Part shown: positions 36,148-45,189 of the stretch, piece by piece
Layout of the letters: each line of letters begins with the position of its first letter
Position numbering within the stretch: the first letter of the stretch is position 1
Origin: Planctobacterium marinum
GTDB taxonomy: Bacteria > Pseudomonadota > Gammaproteobacteria > Enterobacterales > Alteromonadaceae
Reading direction: 5' to 3'
Assembly: GCF_036322805.1 (NCBI RefSeq)
Contig: NZ_AP027272.1
Location: 558,001-622,000, forward strand
DNA: 64,000 nt
The notes under the pieces: model-generated
Told to the model about the DNA's origin: nothing
Seen by the model: only the letters and a program-made list of their open reading frames with translations
The model's database searches: none
Position numbers and translations under genes: made by a program

Positions 36148-39042
36148 TTAGAAATTGCCTCGAACACCCAGAGCAAAGCGCCTGCCGCTATCTTCCACCA
36201 AGAGCAGGTGGTTGTCGAATCGGCCTCGTTTGTGCACATATTCTTCGGTGAGGTTAATACCTTCGAAGAACAGGGTGATGTTGTCGGTGATGTCGTAACT
36301 ACCGCTCATATCCAGTTGTTGGTAATCTTCCACAATAGTGGGGCCATTACCCTGTACCTGGGTAAGCGACTGCACAAACTCATCACGCCAGTTCCAGGCT
36401 AAACGTACCTGAAACGGACCTTGCTCATAAAAACCCACCAGGTTCATGGAATCACTTAGACCGGTTAGTGCGAATATTTGCGTGGTATCGGTTGGGTCAA
36501 GCTCGGCATTGCTGTCGGCAAAGGTGGCGTTGGCAATAAAGCCAAAACCGCTGTCGAAGGTGTGCTGCCACGCCAGTTCCAGACCGTCTACTGAGGCATT
36601 TTCACCGTTGCTGGGTAGCGTATTAGTGAATACTGCGTCACTACCAGAGGATGGATCTTGCACCAAGCCACCTCCCGGCGCATCGAAGGTTAGCGCGCTT
36701 TGTCCATTGACGATAAAGTTAGAGACCTCTTTGCGGAAGTAGCCTGCCGATGCATAACTGGCATCGTCGTAATACCATTCAGCTGATAAATCGAAATTGT
36801 CTGAAGTAAATGGTTGCAAGGCCGGATTACCCGAGAAGGAGCGCAAATCGCCGCCCTGACGGGTAGTGGTGATCACTACTGCCGGTGACATACTTTCCAG
36901 CGTTGGACGAGTAAGACTGCGTGATGCTGCGGCGCGAATGATTAAATCGTCGGTAAAGTCCCACTTAATAGCGACATTGGGCAACACAGCATCATAGCTT
37001 GAGCTTTCAGAAATTGTGGCAGGCGTACCGTAATTTTGATTGAGTTCAGTGGCATCTAACACAGTTAAGCTTTCTAATACCGCCTGGGTACCAGATACGT
37101 CCACATCCGTCGATTCAAGGCGCATACCCGCGGTAATGTATATAGGGCGCTTGGCTAAATCACCGACAAAATCCAGTTCCAGGTAAGCAGAAATAATGCT
37201 TTCTTCTACGTCGAAGGAATTGTCTTTTTGCACGGCATCAAAGCTTTGCCCGGATACTTGCTCAAGATAGGCAAACATGGCTTCACCATTGTGGGCCAAC
37301 CACTGGGTGGGCATGCGACCACTGCCACTGACACCACTTAAAAAATCGTTACCGGCATCGAACACATATTGCATATCTGCGGGTACCACAGGTGCATCGG
37401 GATAACCGCAATACAAGCAATGTACGCCGGTTTCGTTGTCCCAACGGGTGAGAGATTTTTCTTCTGTAGAGTATTGCAAACCAAACTTGGCTTTCACCAG
37501 TCCGGTATCCTGGCCTTCGTCCCATTCGCCGTCCAGGCGGAACTGGGTAACGTCATCTTCCACTGCCCAGCCGCGACGCAACATAACGTGGGCGCGGCTA
37601 TTGGCTTCATCCAGGTGATCGCCTACGCCAGCAGCACCTGTGGCACCACCAATTAATGGGTTATACATTACGAAGCCAGGGTTATTGGGATCGGCAACCG
37701 TGAGGGGCTGACCGCCTGCCTGCACATCAATCTCTTGTTGGCCGCTAAAGATATTACCATTAGGCGAAGCAAACATCGTGGCCAGTGGCAGAATACTGTT
37801 ATCTACTTGAAAGCGCACGCGGTTGGAGTATCCAATCAGCGATAACTGGTTTTCGCCGCCGTTATTGGCTTCTCGCTCTGCGCTGGAATGGTGTAAATCA
37901 AAATCTAGTTTCAGATTGTCATTGACGTTCCAGGCGATGTTTAAACCGATATCAGAGGTTTCTGTGAGGCGATCAAACTTTTTAGAGTGCATATCCGTCG
38001 CCAGACCAATTTCCTGGTACAGATCCACTACGGTGCCGTTTTCGTCCACGATAGCGGAGCGGCGGTTGCCGTTGCCGTCAAACAGACTGCCATCATCGCC
38101 AACGCCTTGAATATTAGGTGCTGTAAACCAATGACCATAAGAGGTGGCATCGGTGCGCACGTCAAAATCGGAATACAGGAAATCAGCGGTAACCACCACA
38201 TCGTCACTGGCGGCGTATTGAAATACTAGGTTGGCGTTAGTACGGGTACGATCTTCAAAGGTGACTTTGTGGTCGTAGTTTCGGGGAGAGAAGATGGTGC
38301 CTTCCCAGGGTGTGCCATCGCGAGTAACCGGGTTTGGTACTCCGACATTTTCTAACCAGCCGTCCATTTGCGCCTGATTTAAGCGGGTTTCCCGCTCTTG
38401 ATGAGAGACTGCCAGTAGTACACCAAAGGTTTCATCATTGAAGGTATTGGAAATCAGCCCCGACACTTGCGGTGTCGCCTCTTCGCTGTTTTCGTCATAG
38501 ACACCTTTTATACTGCCTGCCACTTTAAAGCCATCGATGTTAAAGGGTTTAGCGGTTTCGATATTGATGGTGGCGCCAATGCCCCCCGACTGCATGGTGG
38601 CCGTACTGGTTTTGTGTACATCCAGGCTGCGTACTAATTCAGAGGCGATGGTGTCGAAACTAAAGGCGCGAGAGTTATTTTCAGACGCTATCTGACGACC
38701 ATTCACCAATACGGTATTAAACTCCGGGCCGAAACCTCGCACAGTGATCAACTGGCCTTCACCGCCAGAGCGGTCCACTGAAACACCCGTGATACGCTGT
38801 AGTGATTCTGCTACGTTGGTGTCGGGAAATTTACCGATATCTTCTGCTGATATGGCATCCACAACGCCACCGGATTCGCGTTTAACATCCATGGCGCGGG
38901 CCATACTGCCGCGAATACCGCGCACCTGAATTAGCTCAAATCCGTCACCCGATGCCGCCTCTTGGGCTGAGACACTCGACGTGGTACTCAGCGAAGCCAT
39001 TGCTGCTAAAACAGCGGCAGATAATTTAGTTCTTTTTAACAT
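36148..39042 (-). CDS. TonB-dependent receptor (Xanthomonas/Caulobacter type)
   Basis: This 964-residue outer-membrane transporter has a signal peptide (MLKRTKLSAAVLAAMASLST, cleavage near SVSAQE) and a TonB-box-like ELIQVRG. The plug reads ESLQRITGVSVDRSGGEGQ, then TVRGFGPEFN, and a full barrel ends RFALGVRGNF. There is no STN domain, unlike its paralogue at 29848. Both share a CxxC loop (HCLYCGY here). The ATG at 39042 has AGGA upstream; the frame stays open to 39240 but that part is probably leader. Upstream in the leader region lies a terminator-like hairpin. Neighbouring halogenase, SapC and DUF6445 genes suggest a complex organic or glycan ligand. Confidence 0.93.
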   Translation of the reverse strand: MLKRTKLSAAVLAAMASLSTTSSVSAQEAASGDGFELIQVRGIRGSMARAMDVKRESGGVVDAISAEDIGKFPDTNVAESLQRITGVSVDRSGGEGQLITVRGFGPEFNTVLVNGRQIASENNSRAFSFDTIASELVRSLDVHKTSTATMQSGGIGATINIETAKPFNIDGFKVAGSIKGVYDENSEEATPQVSGLISNTFNDETFGVLLAVSHQERETRLNQAQMDGWLENVGVPNPVTRDGTPWEGTIFSPRNYDHKVTFEDRTRTNANLVFQYAASDDVVVTADFLYSDFDVRTDATSYGHWFTAPNIQGVGDDGSLFDGNGNRRSAIVDENGTVVDLYQEIGLATDMHSKKFDRLTETSDIGLNIAWNVNDNLKLDFDLHHSSAEREANNGGENQLSLIGYSNRVRFQVDNSILPLATMFASPNGNIFSGQQEIDVQAGGQPLTVADPNNPGFVMYNPLIGGATGAAGVGDHLDEANSRAHVMLRRGWAVEDDVTQFRLDGEWDEGQDTGLVKAKFGLQYSTEEKSLTRWDNETGVHCLYCGYPDAPVVPADMQYVFDAGNDFLSGVSGSGRMPTQWLAHNGEAMFAYLEQVSGQSFDAVQKDNSFDVEESIISAYLELDFVGDLAKRPIYITAGMRLESTDVDVSGTQAVLESLTVLDATELNQNYGTPATISESSSYDAVLPNVAIKWDFTDDLIIRAAASRSLTRPTLESMSPAVVITTTRQGGDLRSFSGNPALQPFTSDNFDLSAEWYYDDASYASAGYFRKEVSNFIVNGQSALTFDAPGGGLVQDPSSGSDAVFTNTLPSNGENASVDGLELAWQHTFDSGFGFIANATFADSNAELDPTDTTQIFALTGLSDSMNLVGFYEQGPFQVRLAWNWRDEFVQSLTQVQGNGPTIVEDYQQLDMSGSYDITDNITLFFEGINLTEEYVHKRGRFDNHLLLVEDSGRRFALGVRGNF

Positions 39043-39475
39043 GATGATGTGTGTCCTGAAAAAGCGTTTGTTGTTGTGCTGTGGCTTAGTCAGGTTGTGC
39101 AAAACAGCAATAAACGCCGGGCGTGGCTGCTGGAAAAAGGCCAGCTCTACGAGGTAAAGCTGGCAAAAACACAACACGAGAAGAAACAACACAATGCTGT
39201 GAATCACTGAAAAAGCCGTGTCAGCTGTGTCAATGTTCACGTCAGGGGTAAAGACGAAGGGCGGTTAAATTTCCGCTAAAAAAATTTACGAAAAATTAAC
39301 AAATGGTTTTAATTAAGGACTGCCAGAAAGGTAATGGGGATATTTGGTTAATAAGATAACTGTATGATTTACATTGAGTTATCTTGTTTTAAAATTTAAA
39401 GAGGGTGATGTAACAGGCTTACAAAATAAAACCGAATTTTTGTAAACCTGTTCTGCTTATAAGCGAGAGTTTGGA
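39043..39475. other. Leader/spacer upstream of the TonB-dependent receptor
   Basis: This region of about 430 bases contains the hairpin at 39137-39164 and presumably the receptor promoter. The receptor frame stays open through 39240 without a convincing start or ribosome site, so I treat that extension as untranslated. The stretch 39241-39475 is AT-rich with no recognised element. Confidence 0.5.
39137..39164 (-). terminator. Terminator-like hairpin in the receptor 5' leader
   Basis: On the minus strand, GCCAGCTTTA / TAGAGCTGGC can form a 10-pair stem (one G-T pair) with loop CCTCG, followed by CTTTTTCC. It lies about 95 bases before the receptor ATG. It could be an attenuator in the receptor leader, or the end of a short transcript that starts further upstream on the same strand. 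Confidence 0.5.
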
Positions 39476-39814
39476 CTAAACCAGTATCGAAATAGTGCTT
39501 CCAGAATCGCCACCGCTTTCTTGTTGATTGCCGCTTGGTTGGCTTGCTGGTGGTAGAGGCGGTTCAACCCCGGCCAGTTTACCCACTTCTTTGGCATCAA
39601 AACCATTTTGGGCCATCACATCTGCGAGATCTTTACCCGGTTTAATACCGGCGTCTTTTAACTGGGCTGCAATGTCTTTTGCATCAGCTGCGCTAAGGTT
39701 TTCGGCATCGTAGTTTTCCAGAATGGAGCTTACCGTGCTGCTTTGCTCATCCGTCAGAGAGCGGCTTAATTGTGGCGGTGGCGTAAAGCCACCAGAAGAA
39801 ATTGAATCAATCAT
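39476..39814 (-). CDS. Hypothetical acidic protein, 112 residues
   Basis: I do not recognise this small acidic protein. It opens MIDSISSGGFTPPPQLSRSL. A helical middle (AADAKDIAAQLKDAGIKPGKDL, then VMAQNGFDAKEVGKLAG) is followed by a Pro/Ser/Gly-rich tail ending in STISILV. The middle resembles small EF-hand-like or helix-loop-helix proteins, but no calcium loop is evident. The ATG at 39814 has AGAGGA at a proper spacing and is preferred over 39871. No signal peptide is seen. Confidence 0.7.
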   Translation of the reverse strand: MIDSISSGGFTPPPQLSRSLTDEQSSTVSSILENYDAENLSAADAKDIAAQLKDAGIKPGKDLADVMAQNGFDAKEVGKLAGVEPPLPPASQPSGNQQESGGDSGSTISILV

Positions 39815-40267
39815 ATCTTGTCCTCTTTTGCGCATTAAAAAATGCATCAATACCTGTAGGCTATCAGACAAAAAGTGCTTAATTTGAGCGACTTTACCTA
39901 AAATTTACAGAGCTTTACCAAAGCCAAAAATATGGGCGTAAAAGTGCATAAATGGAGTTGAAAGGCACGCTGTTAAGCGAACTAATATTTGGATGGGTTG
40001 TTTGTGCGAGGCAAGGAATAGAAACAATGACACAATATCACAAATGACCAAGCCTACGGCGCTTTTCCGGATAATAATCGAACAACTAAAAAGAACAGGA
40101 CTGGGCTGCTAAATCATCGTCAATAGGTTATTCTTATTGCCCTAAATATTTACCTTTTCGTTTCTTTGTTGATTGCAGGAAAGAGCAAGTGAATGGCGCA
40201 TAAAATCAGGGCACATAAAATAAAAACACAGCCAGATAAAACCTAAAACAATAGACGACACAGTGAC
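39815..40267. other. Spacer before the phosphopantetheinyl transferase gene
   Basis: About 450 bases separate two divergent genes. It presumably holds both promoters. Two very short ORFs occur (a 22-codon ORF beginning at the ATG of the MTKPTALFR stretch near 40045, and a 17-codon ORF near 40194), but neither has a clear ribosome site, and I see no RNA gene. Confidence 0.4.
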
Positions 40268-40981
40268 ATGACCGACATAGGATTTATACAAGAGATACCA
40301 TTCAAAGCACCACCAGAGATTTCACAAAAAACGATTGTTTCCAGGTGCCATTTCGACCTGAGTCGTTATGACGATTCGCTGTTTAATGAGTTTGCCATTG
40401 TTTTTCCAGAAGCACTAAAAAACGCCGTTCCCAAGCGAAAAGCAGAGTTTTTGGCCGGTCGCTACTGTGCTGGTCGGGCGCTTCAAGCGTTGCGGTGCGC
40501 TCAACATCAGGTGGGAATTGGTGAAAATCGCAGTCCGCTGTGGCCTGATGGGGTGGTGGGGGCCATTAGTCATGACTGTAATAATGCGATTGTTATGGCT
40601 AAGCACAAAACCAGCACCACTGACGCTATCGGTGTAGACATCGAAAAATGGATAGCAGAGTCTGAGCTGGACAAAGTGCAACAACTGGTTTTGAACCAGG
40701 ATGAACACCAGCTGTTAATGCAATCTGGCCTTTCAATGCAACAAGGCATTACCACCTTGTTTTCGGCCAAAGAGAGCTTTTTTAAGGCTATTTACAACCA
40801 GGTGGGGGAGTATTTTGGCTTTGAAGAAGCACAGCTTATCGATATTGTGCTAACACCCGGCGGCGGTCAGCTGAAGCTGGCAATTAGCCCCTTTCTGAAA
40901 GAGCATTTAATCCAGCTGCAGCCTTATTTGATTCGTTTCTGTTTTGAACCTGACGGCGTGCTGACCATATGTGACATCTAG
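40268..40981 (+). CDS. 4'-phosphopantetheinyl transferase (EntD type)
   Basis: This enzyme moves the phosphopantetheine arm from coenzyme A to carrier proteins of fatty acid, polyketide or nonribosomal peptide systems. The 237-residue product carries the family motifs GVDIEKW and FSAKESFFKAIY, the RKAEFLAGRYCAGRAL segment and a GAISHDCNNAI stretch, as in EntD and Sfp-like transferases. No carrier-protein or synthase genes are in the window, so the partner lies elsewhere. The ATG at 40268 is preceded by weak spacing signals only. Confidence 0.9.
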   Translation: MTDIGFIQEIPFKAPPEISQKTIVSRCHFDLSRYDDSLFNEFAIVFPEALKNAVPKRKAEFLAGRYCAGRALQALRCAQHQVGIGENRSPLWPDGVVGAISHDCNNAIVMAKHKTSTTDAIGVDIEKWIAESELDKVQQLVLNQDEHQLLMQSGLSMQQGITTLFSAKESFFKAIYNQVGEYFGFEEAQLIDIVLTPGGGQLKLAISPFLKEHLIQLQPYLIRFCFEPDGVLTICDI

Positions 40982-41304
40982 TTTCTGGGTTGTGTGCCAA
41001 AGCGAATCAAAGTATCCCGCGAGCCAAGTCGCCTTGTTTTAGATACTATTCAATATTCTAGATCTGCTCGTCGATTGAGGTTCAATAAATCCAAATAAAA
41101 CAAGACCTTGATAGGTGTAATAAAGCGTAAGTTACTCGTTCAGTCACCAAATCTTTCACCAATCAGCATCATTCAAGTTTAAAACTTTTCTTGAGTGTTT
41201 TCTATGATGATATTAGCGGAAAATGTATGTTCAGAGCATTGGAATAGGATGTGGAAATAACGGAGTAGATTACTGACAAGAAGGAATTGAATGAAAATTA
41301 AATT
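40982..41304. other. Spacer between convergent genes
   Basis: About 320 AT-rich bases lie between the convergent transferase and diguanylate cyclase genes. I see no gene, clear terminator or RNA in it. Confidence 0.4.
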
Positions 41305-42192
41305 CTATTTGTAAAACTCATATTTATTTTGTCCTTTGCTTTTAGCCATATACATGGCTTTATCTGCATGGTCGATCAAGCTTTCCTCACTGTCAGCATC
41401 GCCAGGAAAGGTACTAATTCCTATACTCGCTGTAACGATAATCGATTTATTGTTGACTCTATGTGGTTGCTCAAAACTGGATAAAATCTTTTCTGCGACT
41501 TGTTCACAGTCTCGTAGGCTGACAACTTCGTTTAACAACACTAAAAATTCATCTCCTCCATACCTACCTACACTATCACTCGATCTGATACAGTTAATTA
41601 TTCTTTTTGCCACGGATTGCAGCAGTTTGTCTCCGGTCAAATGCCCAAGCGAATCATTAACCAGTTTGAAGCTATCTAAATCCAGAAAAAGTAATCCTAT
41701 TTGCGTGCTTTGTCGCTTTGCTAAATTCATAGCGAACTGAATGCGATCAATCAACAAAAATCTATTCGGTAGGCAGGTAAGTAAATCATAGTTTGCGCGA
41801 TAGTATGTTTCTTCCGAATGAGCTTCATCGATTGCTTTTGGATGCAACGCAATTGCAAATCCATTGCATTCTCCAGCAGTATTGTAAACGGGGATCATGG
41901 TTCCTTGCATTGTATGGTGATGTGAGGGAAACCAAATATCCCGTGTCAACAGTTGAGAAAGCTGCTTCTGAGCCGAGTTTAGTGAATCCAATCGGAGCAA
42001 CGTTTTTCTAATTTCGCTTTCGAATTCAAAACCAACAAGGTTTGAAATTGGGGTGCCAAATACTGCTGCATGGTTTAGACCTGTCACAACTTCAGCTTTT
42101 TTATTTAGGAATGTAACCAAACCATGTTGATTACATCCTATTATGGCTATACCTAGAGAATTAAGTAGCCCGGCGGGTTCATTCTTCATCAT
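41305..42192 (-). CDS. PAS-GGDEF diguanylate cyclase
   Basis: This 295-residue protein makes cyclic di-GMP. An N-terminal PAS domain (GIAIIGCNQHGLVTFLNKKAEVVTG) is followed by a GGDEF domain with the intact active site in GRYGGDEFLVLL. An inhibitory-site RSSD lies five residues before the GGDEF motif, so product feedback is expected. No EAL domain or membrane segment is seen. It is 10 bases downstream of the PRC-barrel gene on the same strand, so they form an operon. No ribosome site is obvious, which suggests translational coupling or a weak start. Confidence 0.93.
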   Translation of the reverse strand: MMKNEPAGLLNSLGIAIIGCNQHGLVTFLNKKAEVVTGLNHAAVFGTPISNLVGFEFESEIRKTLLRLDSLNSAQKQLSQLLTRDIWFPSHHHTMQGTMIPVYNTAGECNGFAIALHPKAIDEAHSEETYYRANYDLLTCLPNRFLLIDRIQFAMNLAKRQSTQIGLLFLDLDSFKLVNDSLGHLTGDKLLQSVAKRIINCIRSSDSVGRYGGDEFLVLLNEVVSLRDCEQVAEKILSSFEQPHRVNNKSIIVTASIGISTFPGDADSEESLIDHADKAMYMAKSKGQNKYEFYK

Positions 42193-42202
42193 AGTGAGTA
42201 CT

Positions 42203-42640
42203 TCATTGCCTGGAAAAAGGGGGCGTTAAGTTTTTTTCTGGATTATCACCAGAGTCATTCTCGTAGAATTTCAGTACGTGCTGCATCGAGGCTTTATCGT
42301 GCAAATCAGGCCAACTACTGCCGTTAAATGACGGTGCTTTTTTTAAGCGGTCGATGGAAATCGATAAAAAAAATTCTTGTTTCTTTATATCCAGTTCAAT
42401 TTTTTGCCAAGGAACCATAAACATAACTTCCCCAAATCCAAGAAAGCCACCACAAGACATCACAGCAAAGGTTATTCTTCCGGAGGGGTATGATACGATC
42501 ATGTCAATTAATTTCCCCACACGAGCCCCTTTATTATCAACGATATTGTAATTACCGAGTTTATTTACTCTATATTGACGTACTACTTTTGACACACGTT
42601 CTTCCTTATTAGGACTTCCTGCAACTGCTTCAGTATTCAT
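42203..42640 (-). CDS. PRC-barrel domain protein
   Basis: This 145-residue soluble protein has a PRC-barrel (NYNIVDNKGARVGKLIDMIVSYPSGRITFAVMS in parts, then VPWQKIELD). Similar stand-alone PRC-barrel proteins are frequent in stress-response islands of proteobacteria and are thought to be structural or RNA/membrane-associated; the role here is unknown. It is first in an operon with the diguanylate cyclase. An AAGGAGA-like site precedes the ATG. Confidence 0.85.
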   Translation of the reverse strand: MNTEAVAGSPNKEERVSKVVRQYRVNKLGNYNIVDNKGARVGKLIDMIVSYPSGRITFAVMSCGGFLGFGEVMFMVPWQKIELDIKKQEFFLSISIDRLKKAPSFNGSSWPDLHDKASMQHVLKFYENDSGDNPEKNLTPPFSRQ

Positions 42641-43011
42641 TGCAAATCTCCTTGTATTTCGCTCTTGAATTTAATGTGCTTTTTTTGTAACGAGCCGTTC
42701 TATATTTTTCCGTGCTCACAAGCTTATCCTCCTGAGATCTGTTTGAACTGCGTGTTAGATGCTTTGCTACCTTTGAACTATGTAACATTGGAACCTCCGA
42801 TTTAGATGGAAGACAACAACATAGGCTTATGGGTTGCCATAGGTGGGTACAATAGCATTGTCGAATAATGATGAATGTACGCCAGGTAACATAGGTTACG
42901 AGAAAAGATATTCACGTTAAGTGCGTTTACGAACAGAAAGTAGAATCCGGATGTTTTACTCTGATCTGCATTAACAACCTATAGGCTGACGGTATAAATT
43001 TGGAGGTTTAT
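42641..43011. other. Spacer upstream of the PRC-barrel operon
   Basis: About 370 bases lie between divergent units. It should hold the PRC-barrel promoter and that of the small basic ORF at 43012. No other element is recognised. Confidence 0.4.
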
Positions 43012-43158
43012 ATGAAAGGTTCAAAGAAAGATTCAGTTGCGAACCGCAAAATGAAAAACAGATGCAGAACGGCAGAAAGAATGAACAAAATCAGGAAATG
43101 TCGAGTTAGAAAAATTAAAAGAAGAAATCAAATCAGTAATTGCATTGGCTCCACATGA
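43012..43158 (+). CDS. Small highly basic protein, 48 residues
   Basis: The ORF begins MKGSKKDSVANRKMKNRCRT and is extremely rich in Lys and Arg, with four Cys. A strong GGAGG ribosome site at 43003 lies 5 bases before the ATG, which is the main support. The basic character would fit a nucleic-acid-binding peptide. A shifted frame of the first half is also protein-like, so a frameshift within an older gene is possible. Confidence 0.4.
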   Translation: MKGSKKDSVANRKMKNRCRTAERMNKIRKCRVRKIKRRNQISNCIGST

Positions 43159-43333
43159 CACTATTTTTTTTGCTCAGACTCTTATACCTATACAATTAAT
43201 TATTGTATTTCCAACGTCAACACAGGTTGTCAGACGAATCAATGTATTTGGTCTTAATTTGAGACGCTATTGTACTTATCAGTGAACGATATATTTCGGC
43301 AGGATTGGTCAATTTTTTCGGTGTATAAAATAT

Positions 43334-44050
43334 ATGCAGAACTATTTATTTAATTGTTTCAGTGACGAAATGAAAGCCTGGGTTCAGGATAATGCTAGCC
43401 TTGTTACTTTAACTTCCGGCAATTCAATTAGTCATATTGGAAGTTCGCTAGAATGTATCTATTTTCCAATAACCTCAGTAATAGTTTCTGTTGCAGAACT
43501 GGACGATAATCAGTGTTTATGTGTAGGATTAATTGGTAATGAAGGGATGCTCGGAATTGATCTTATACCATCCAATAAAAATGGGCGCTTAAAATTCAAA
43601 GTGATTGTGTCTGGAACGGCACTGTCTATAAATAAGCGACTGTTCCTGAAGTATGTCGCTGCCTGTAAAGAGACGGATAGTTTAATCAGGCATTATTTTT
43701 CCATGACGATGCATCAAAATATTCGAAATGCAGCTTGTTGTTACTTGCATGATGCAAGACAACGTCTTTCACGATGCTTGTTAACCTTTGGTCAAAAATT
43801 ACATTCAAGTGAGCTAAGCTTAACTCATAGCGACCTGGGTGATTTGCTCGGTATTCGGCGAAATACTGTGACTGGCTTCGCTCATGCGCTACAAAAAGAA
43901 GGATTAATTAGCTATAGCAGAGGCCATATCTTTCTTTCATCTCAATCTGCTTTGATAAGGGCTTCTTGTCCGTGTTATGAAGATGAAAAAAGCCATCAGG
44001 AGGATTTTTTTAAACATCATGGCCATTGGCGCTATGATACAAGAAACTGA
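43334..44050 (+). CDS. Crp/Fnr-family transcriptional regulator 1 (stress-island type)
   Basis: This 238-residue regulator has a cyclic-nucleotide-type sensor domain (ECIYFPITSVIVSVAELDDNQCLCVGLIGNEGMLG) and a C-terminal winged helix (LTHSDLGDLLGIRRNTVTGFAHALQKEGLI). The cAMP-contact residues of CRP are not conserved, so it senses something else or nothing. A cysteine cluster (CPCYEDE) and the tail EDFFKHHGHW end it. It is paralogous to the regulator at 49237, and its 3' end has a decayed copy at 48924. This type is common beside PRC-barrel and stress genes. Confidence 0.9.
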   Translation: MQNYLFNCFSDEMKAWVQDNASLVTLTSGNSISHIGSSLECIYFPITSVIVSVAELDDNQCLCVGLIGNEGMLGIDLIPSNKNGRLKFKVIVSGTALSINKRLFLKYVAACKETDSLIRHYFSMTMHQNIRNAACCYLHDARQRLSRCLLTFGQKLHSSELSLTHSDLGDLLGIRRNTVTGFAHALQKEGLISYSRGHIFLSSQSALIRASCPCYEDEKSHQEDFFKHHGHWRYDTRN

Positions 44051-44400
44051 CAATGGTCTTACTCTGTCAATTTATTCATCTCATCCATAAAGGCTAATAC
44101 TTTTAAGCTATAGCTTGTAAAACATCTAACGCGTTGTGCTCTGCGAGATAAAATTTAACGTTTGTCCTTGCCCTTTCAATCAAGTCATTCCATTTGCGAT
44201 ACCGCAACGTAACTGGTAATGGTTTTCGCCAGGAGGTGAAGGTCTTGGCCAACCATTTTGCTTGGTTACTTCACATCTGACGAAAAACTCACATTAATGT
44301 AATTCAGTGTGTGTAAGCGCACGGAACTATGGTGAATCAAGAGTTATAGTGCCTTTTCCACTATCGGCAATTAGGTCGATAGTTTAAACCAGAGGTACTT
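44051..44400. other. Gene-poor spacer
   Basis: About 350 bases without a supportable ORF or RNA lie here. The end provides AGAGG for the small ORF at 44401. Confidence 0.4.
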
Positions 44401-44514
44401 ATGCAGAACCCTACGAAAGACACAAAGCCTGAACCAGAAAAGAAGCTTGCATCAGAAAGTGAGCAAAAAAAACAAGCTTCCAAACAAGAACAAAAGCAAA
44501 AGAACCAAAAGTAG
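44401..44514 (+). CDS. Small Lys/Gln-rich protein, 37 residues
   Basis: The ORF begins MQNPTKDTKPEPEKKLASES and continues as a low-complexity run of Lys, Gln and Glu. AGAGG lies 5 bases before the ATG. It would be an intrinsically disordered, charged peptide. It is supported by the ribosome site but lacks any recognised family. Confidence 0.4.
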   Translation: MQNPTKDTKPEPEKKLASESEQKKQASKQEQKQKNQK

Positions 44515-44672
44515 TCCGATAGGTTATTAAAATAGTTACTTTGAGTGCATTGGTGGAATCAACTTTAGTTCCTGGTAGGTCCTGTTATGCACTTTTTTGA
44601 CGATTCTTTTAACCTGGTGCTTTTACAATTTCGCATCAATTAACTCTGACTTAATTAAAAAGGTCGCCCATA

Positions 44673-44750
44673 ATGTTTGATCCATTTAAAAAAATTCATT
44701 TTCCCAGGTTCTTTATTCCACCGAAAAGTTACCTGACACTAGGAACTTAA
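44673..44750 (+). CDS. Tiny ORF, 25 residues, upstream of a short-gene run
   Basis: The ORF starts MFDPFKKIHFPRFFIPPKSY and stops at 44748, three bases before the next ATG. AAGG lies 10 or more bases upstream. It may be a leader-like or aromatic-rich peptide; coding is uncertain. Confidence 0.25.
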   Translation: MFDPFKKIHFPRFFIPPKSYLTLGT

Positions 44751-44753
44751 CTT

Positions 44754-44906
44754 ATGTTCCCCACCAATAAAATTACATGGCGAGAAAGGTACTTAGATTC
44801 AATGTCCACCACGAATGGATTAAATCAGTACTGGTCATTGGCTAAGTTAGCAGATGATTTCAATTTTACTTTGAGCGAACAGCCTTTGGTTGTGCGTATA
44901 TTTTAG
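44754..44906 (+). CDS. Small ORF, 50 residues
   Basis: The product starts MFPTNKITWRERYLDSMSTT and ends LVVRIF. AGGA lies about 10 bases before the ATG, after the preceding tiny ORF. It is nine bases upstream of the 86-residue ORF, so the chain 44673-45176 looks like a small operon leading into the fumarase gene. No family is recognised. Confidence 0.4.
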   Translation: MFPTNKITWRERYLDSMSTTNGLNQYWSLAKLADDFNFTLSEQPLVVRIF

Positions 44907-44915
44907 GAAAATATT

Positions 44916-45176
44916 ATGCGTCACTACAGTCAGAATGTGTCAGTCAGCGATCTTCAACTGACGGGAAATGAAACGGTTCACATTGATTGGGATGGAGGCT
45001 TATCTCCGGGGCAAGTAGTAACGCTGATGATTCGAGGTTCTTCTATTAAACAGAGAATATTCTCGGTTATTGTGCGCATCGACAATGGACGTGAACTTAA
45101 ATATTTTCTTTCGGGAGGGGTCTTGAATTATGTGACTTCTCATAATGTTGACAGACTAAATCGCTACAAAATATAA
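44916..45176 (+). CDS. Hypothetical protein, 86 residues
   Basis: I do not recognise this 86-residue protein. It starts [20 protein letters not shown] and looks like a compact beta-rich domain (VHIDWDGG, then [10 protein letters not shown], then [22 protein letters not shown]). AGGAAA lies upstream of the ATG. It is 13 bases before the fumarase gene and is likely co-transcribed with it. Confidence 0.6.
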   Translation: MRHYSQNVSVSDLQLTGNETVHIDWDGGLSPGQVVTLMIRGSSIKQRIFSVIVRIDNGRELKYFLSGGVLNYVTSHNVDRLNRYKI

Positions 45177-45189
45177 GGTTGAGAATTTC

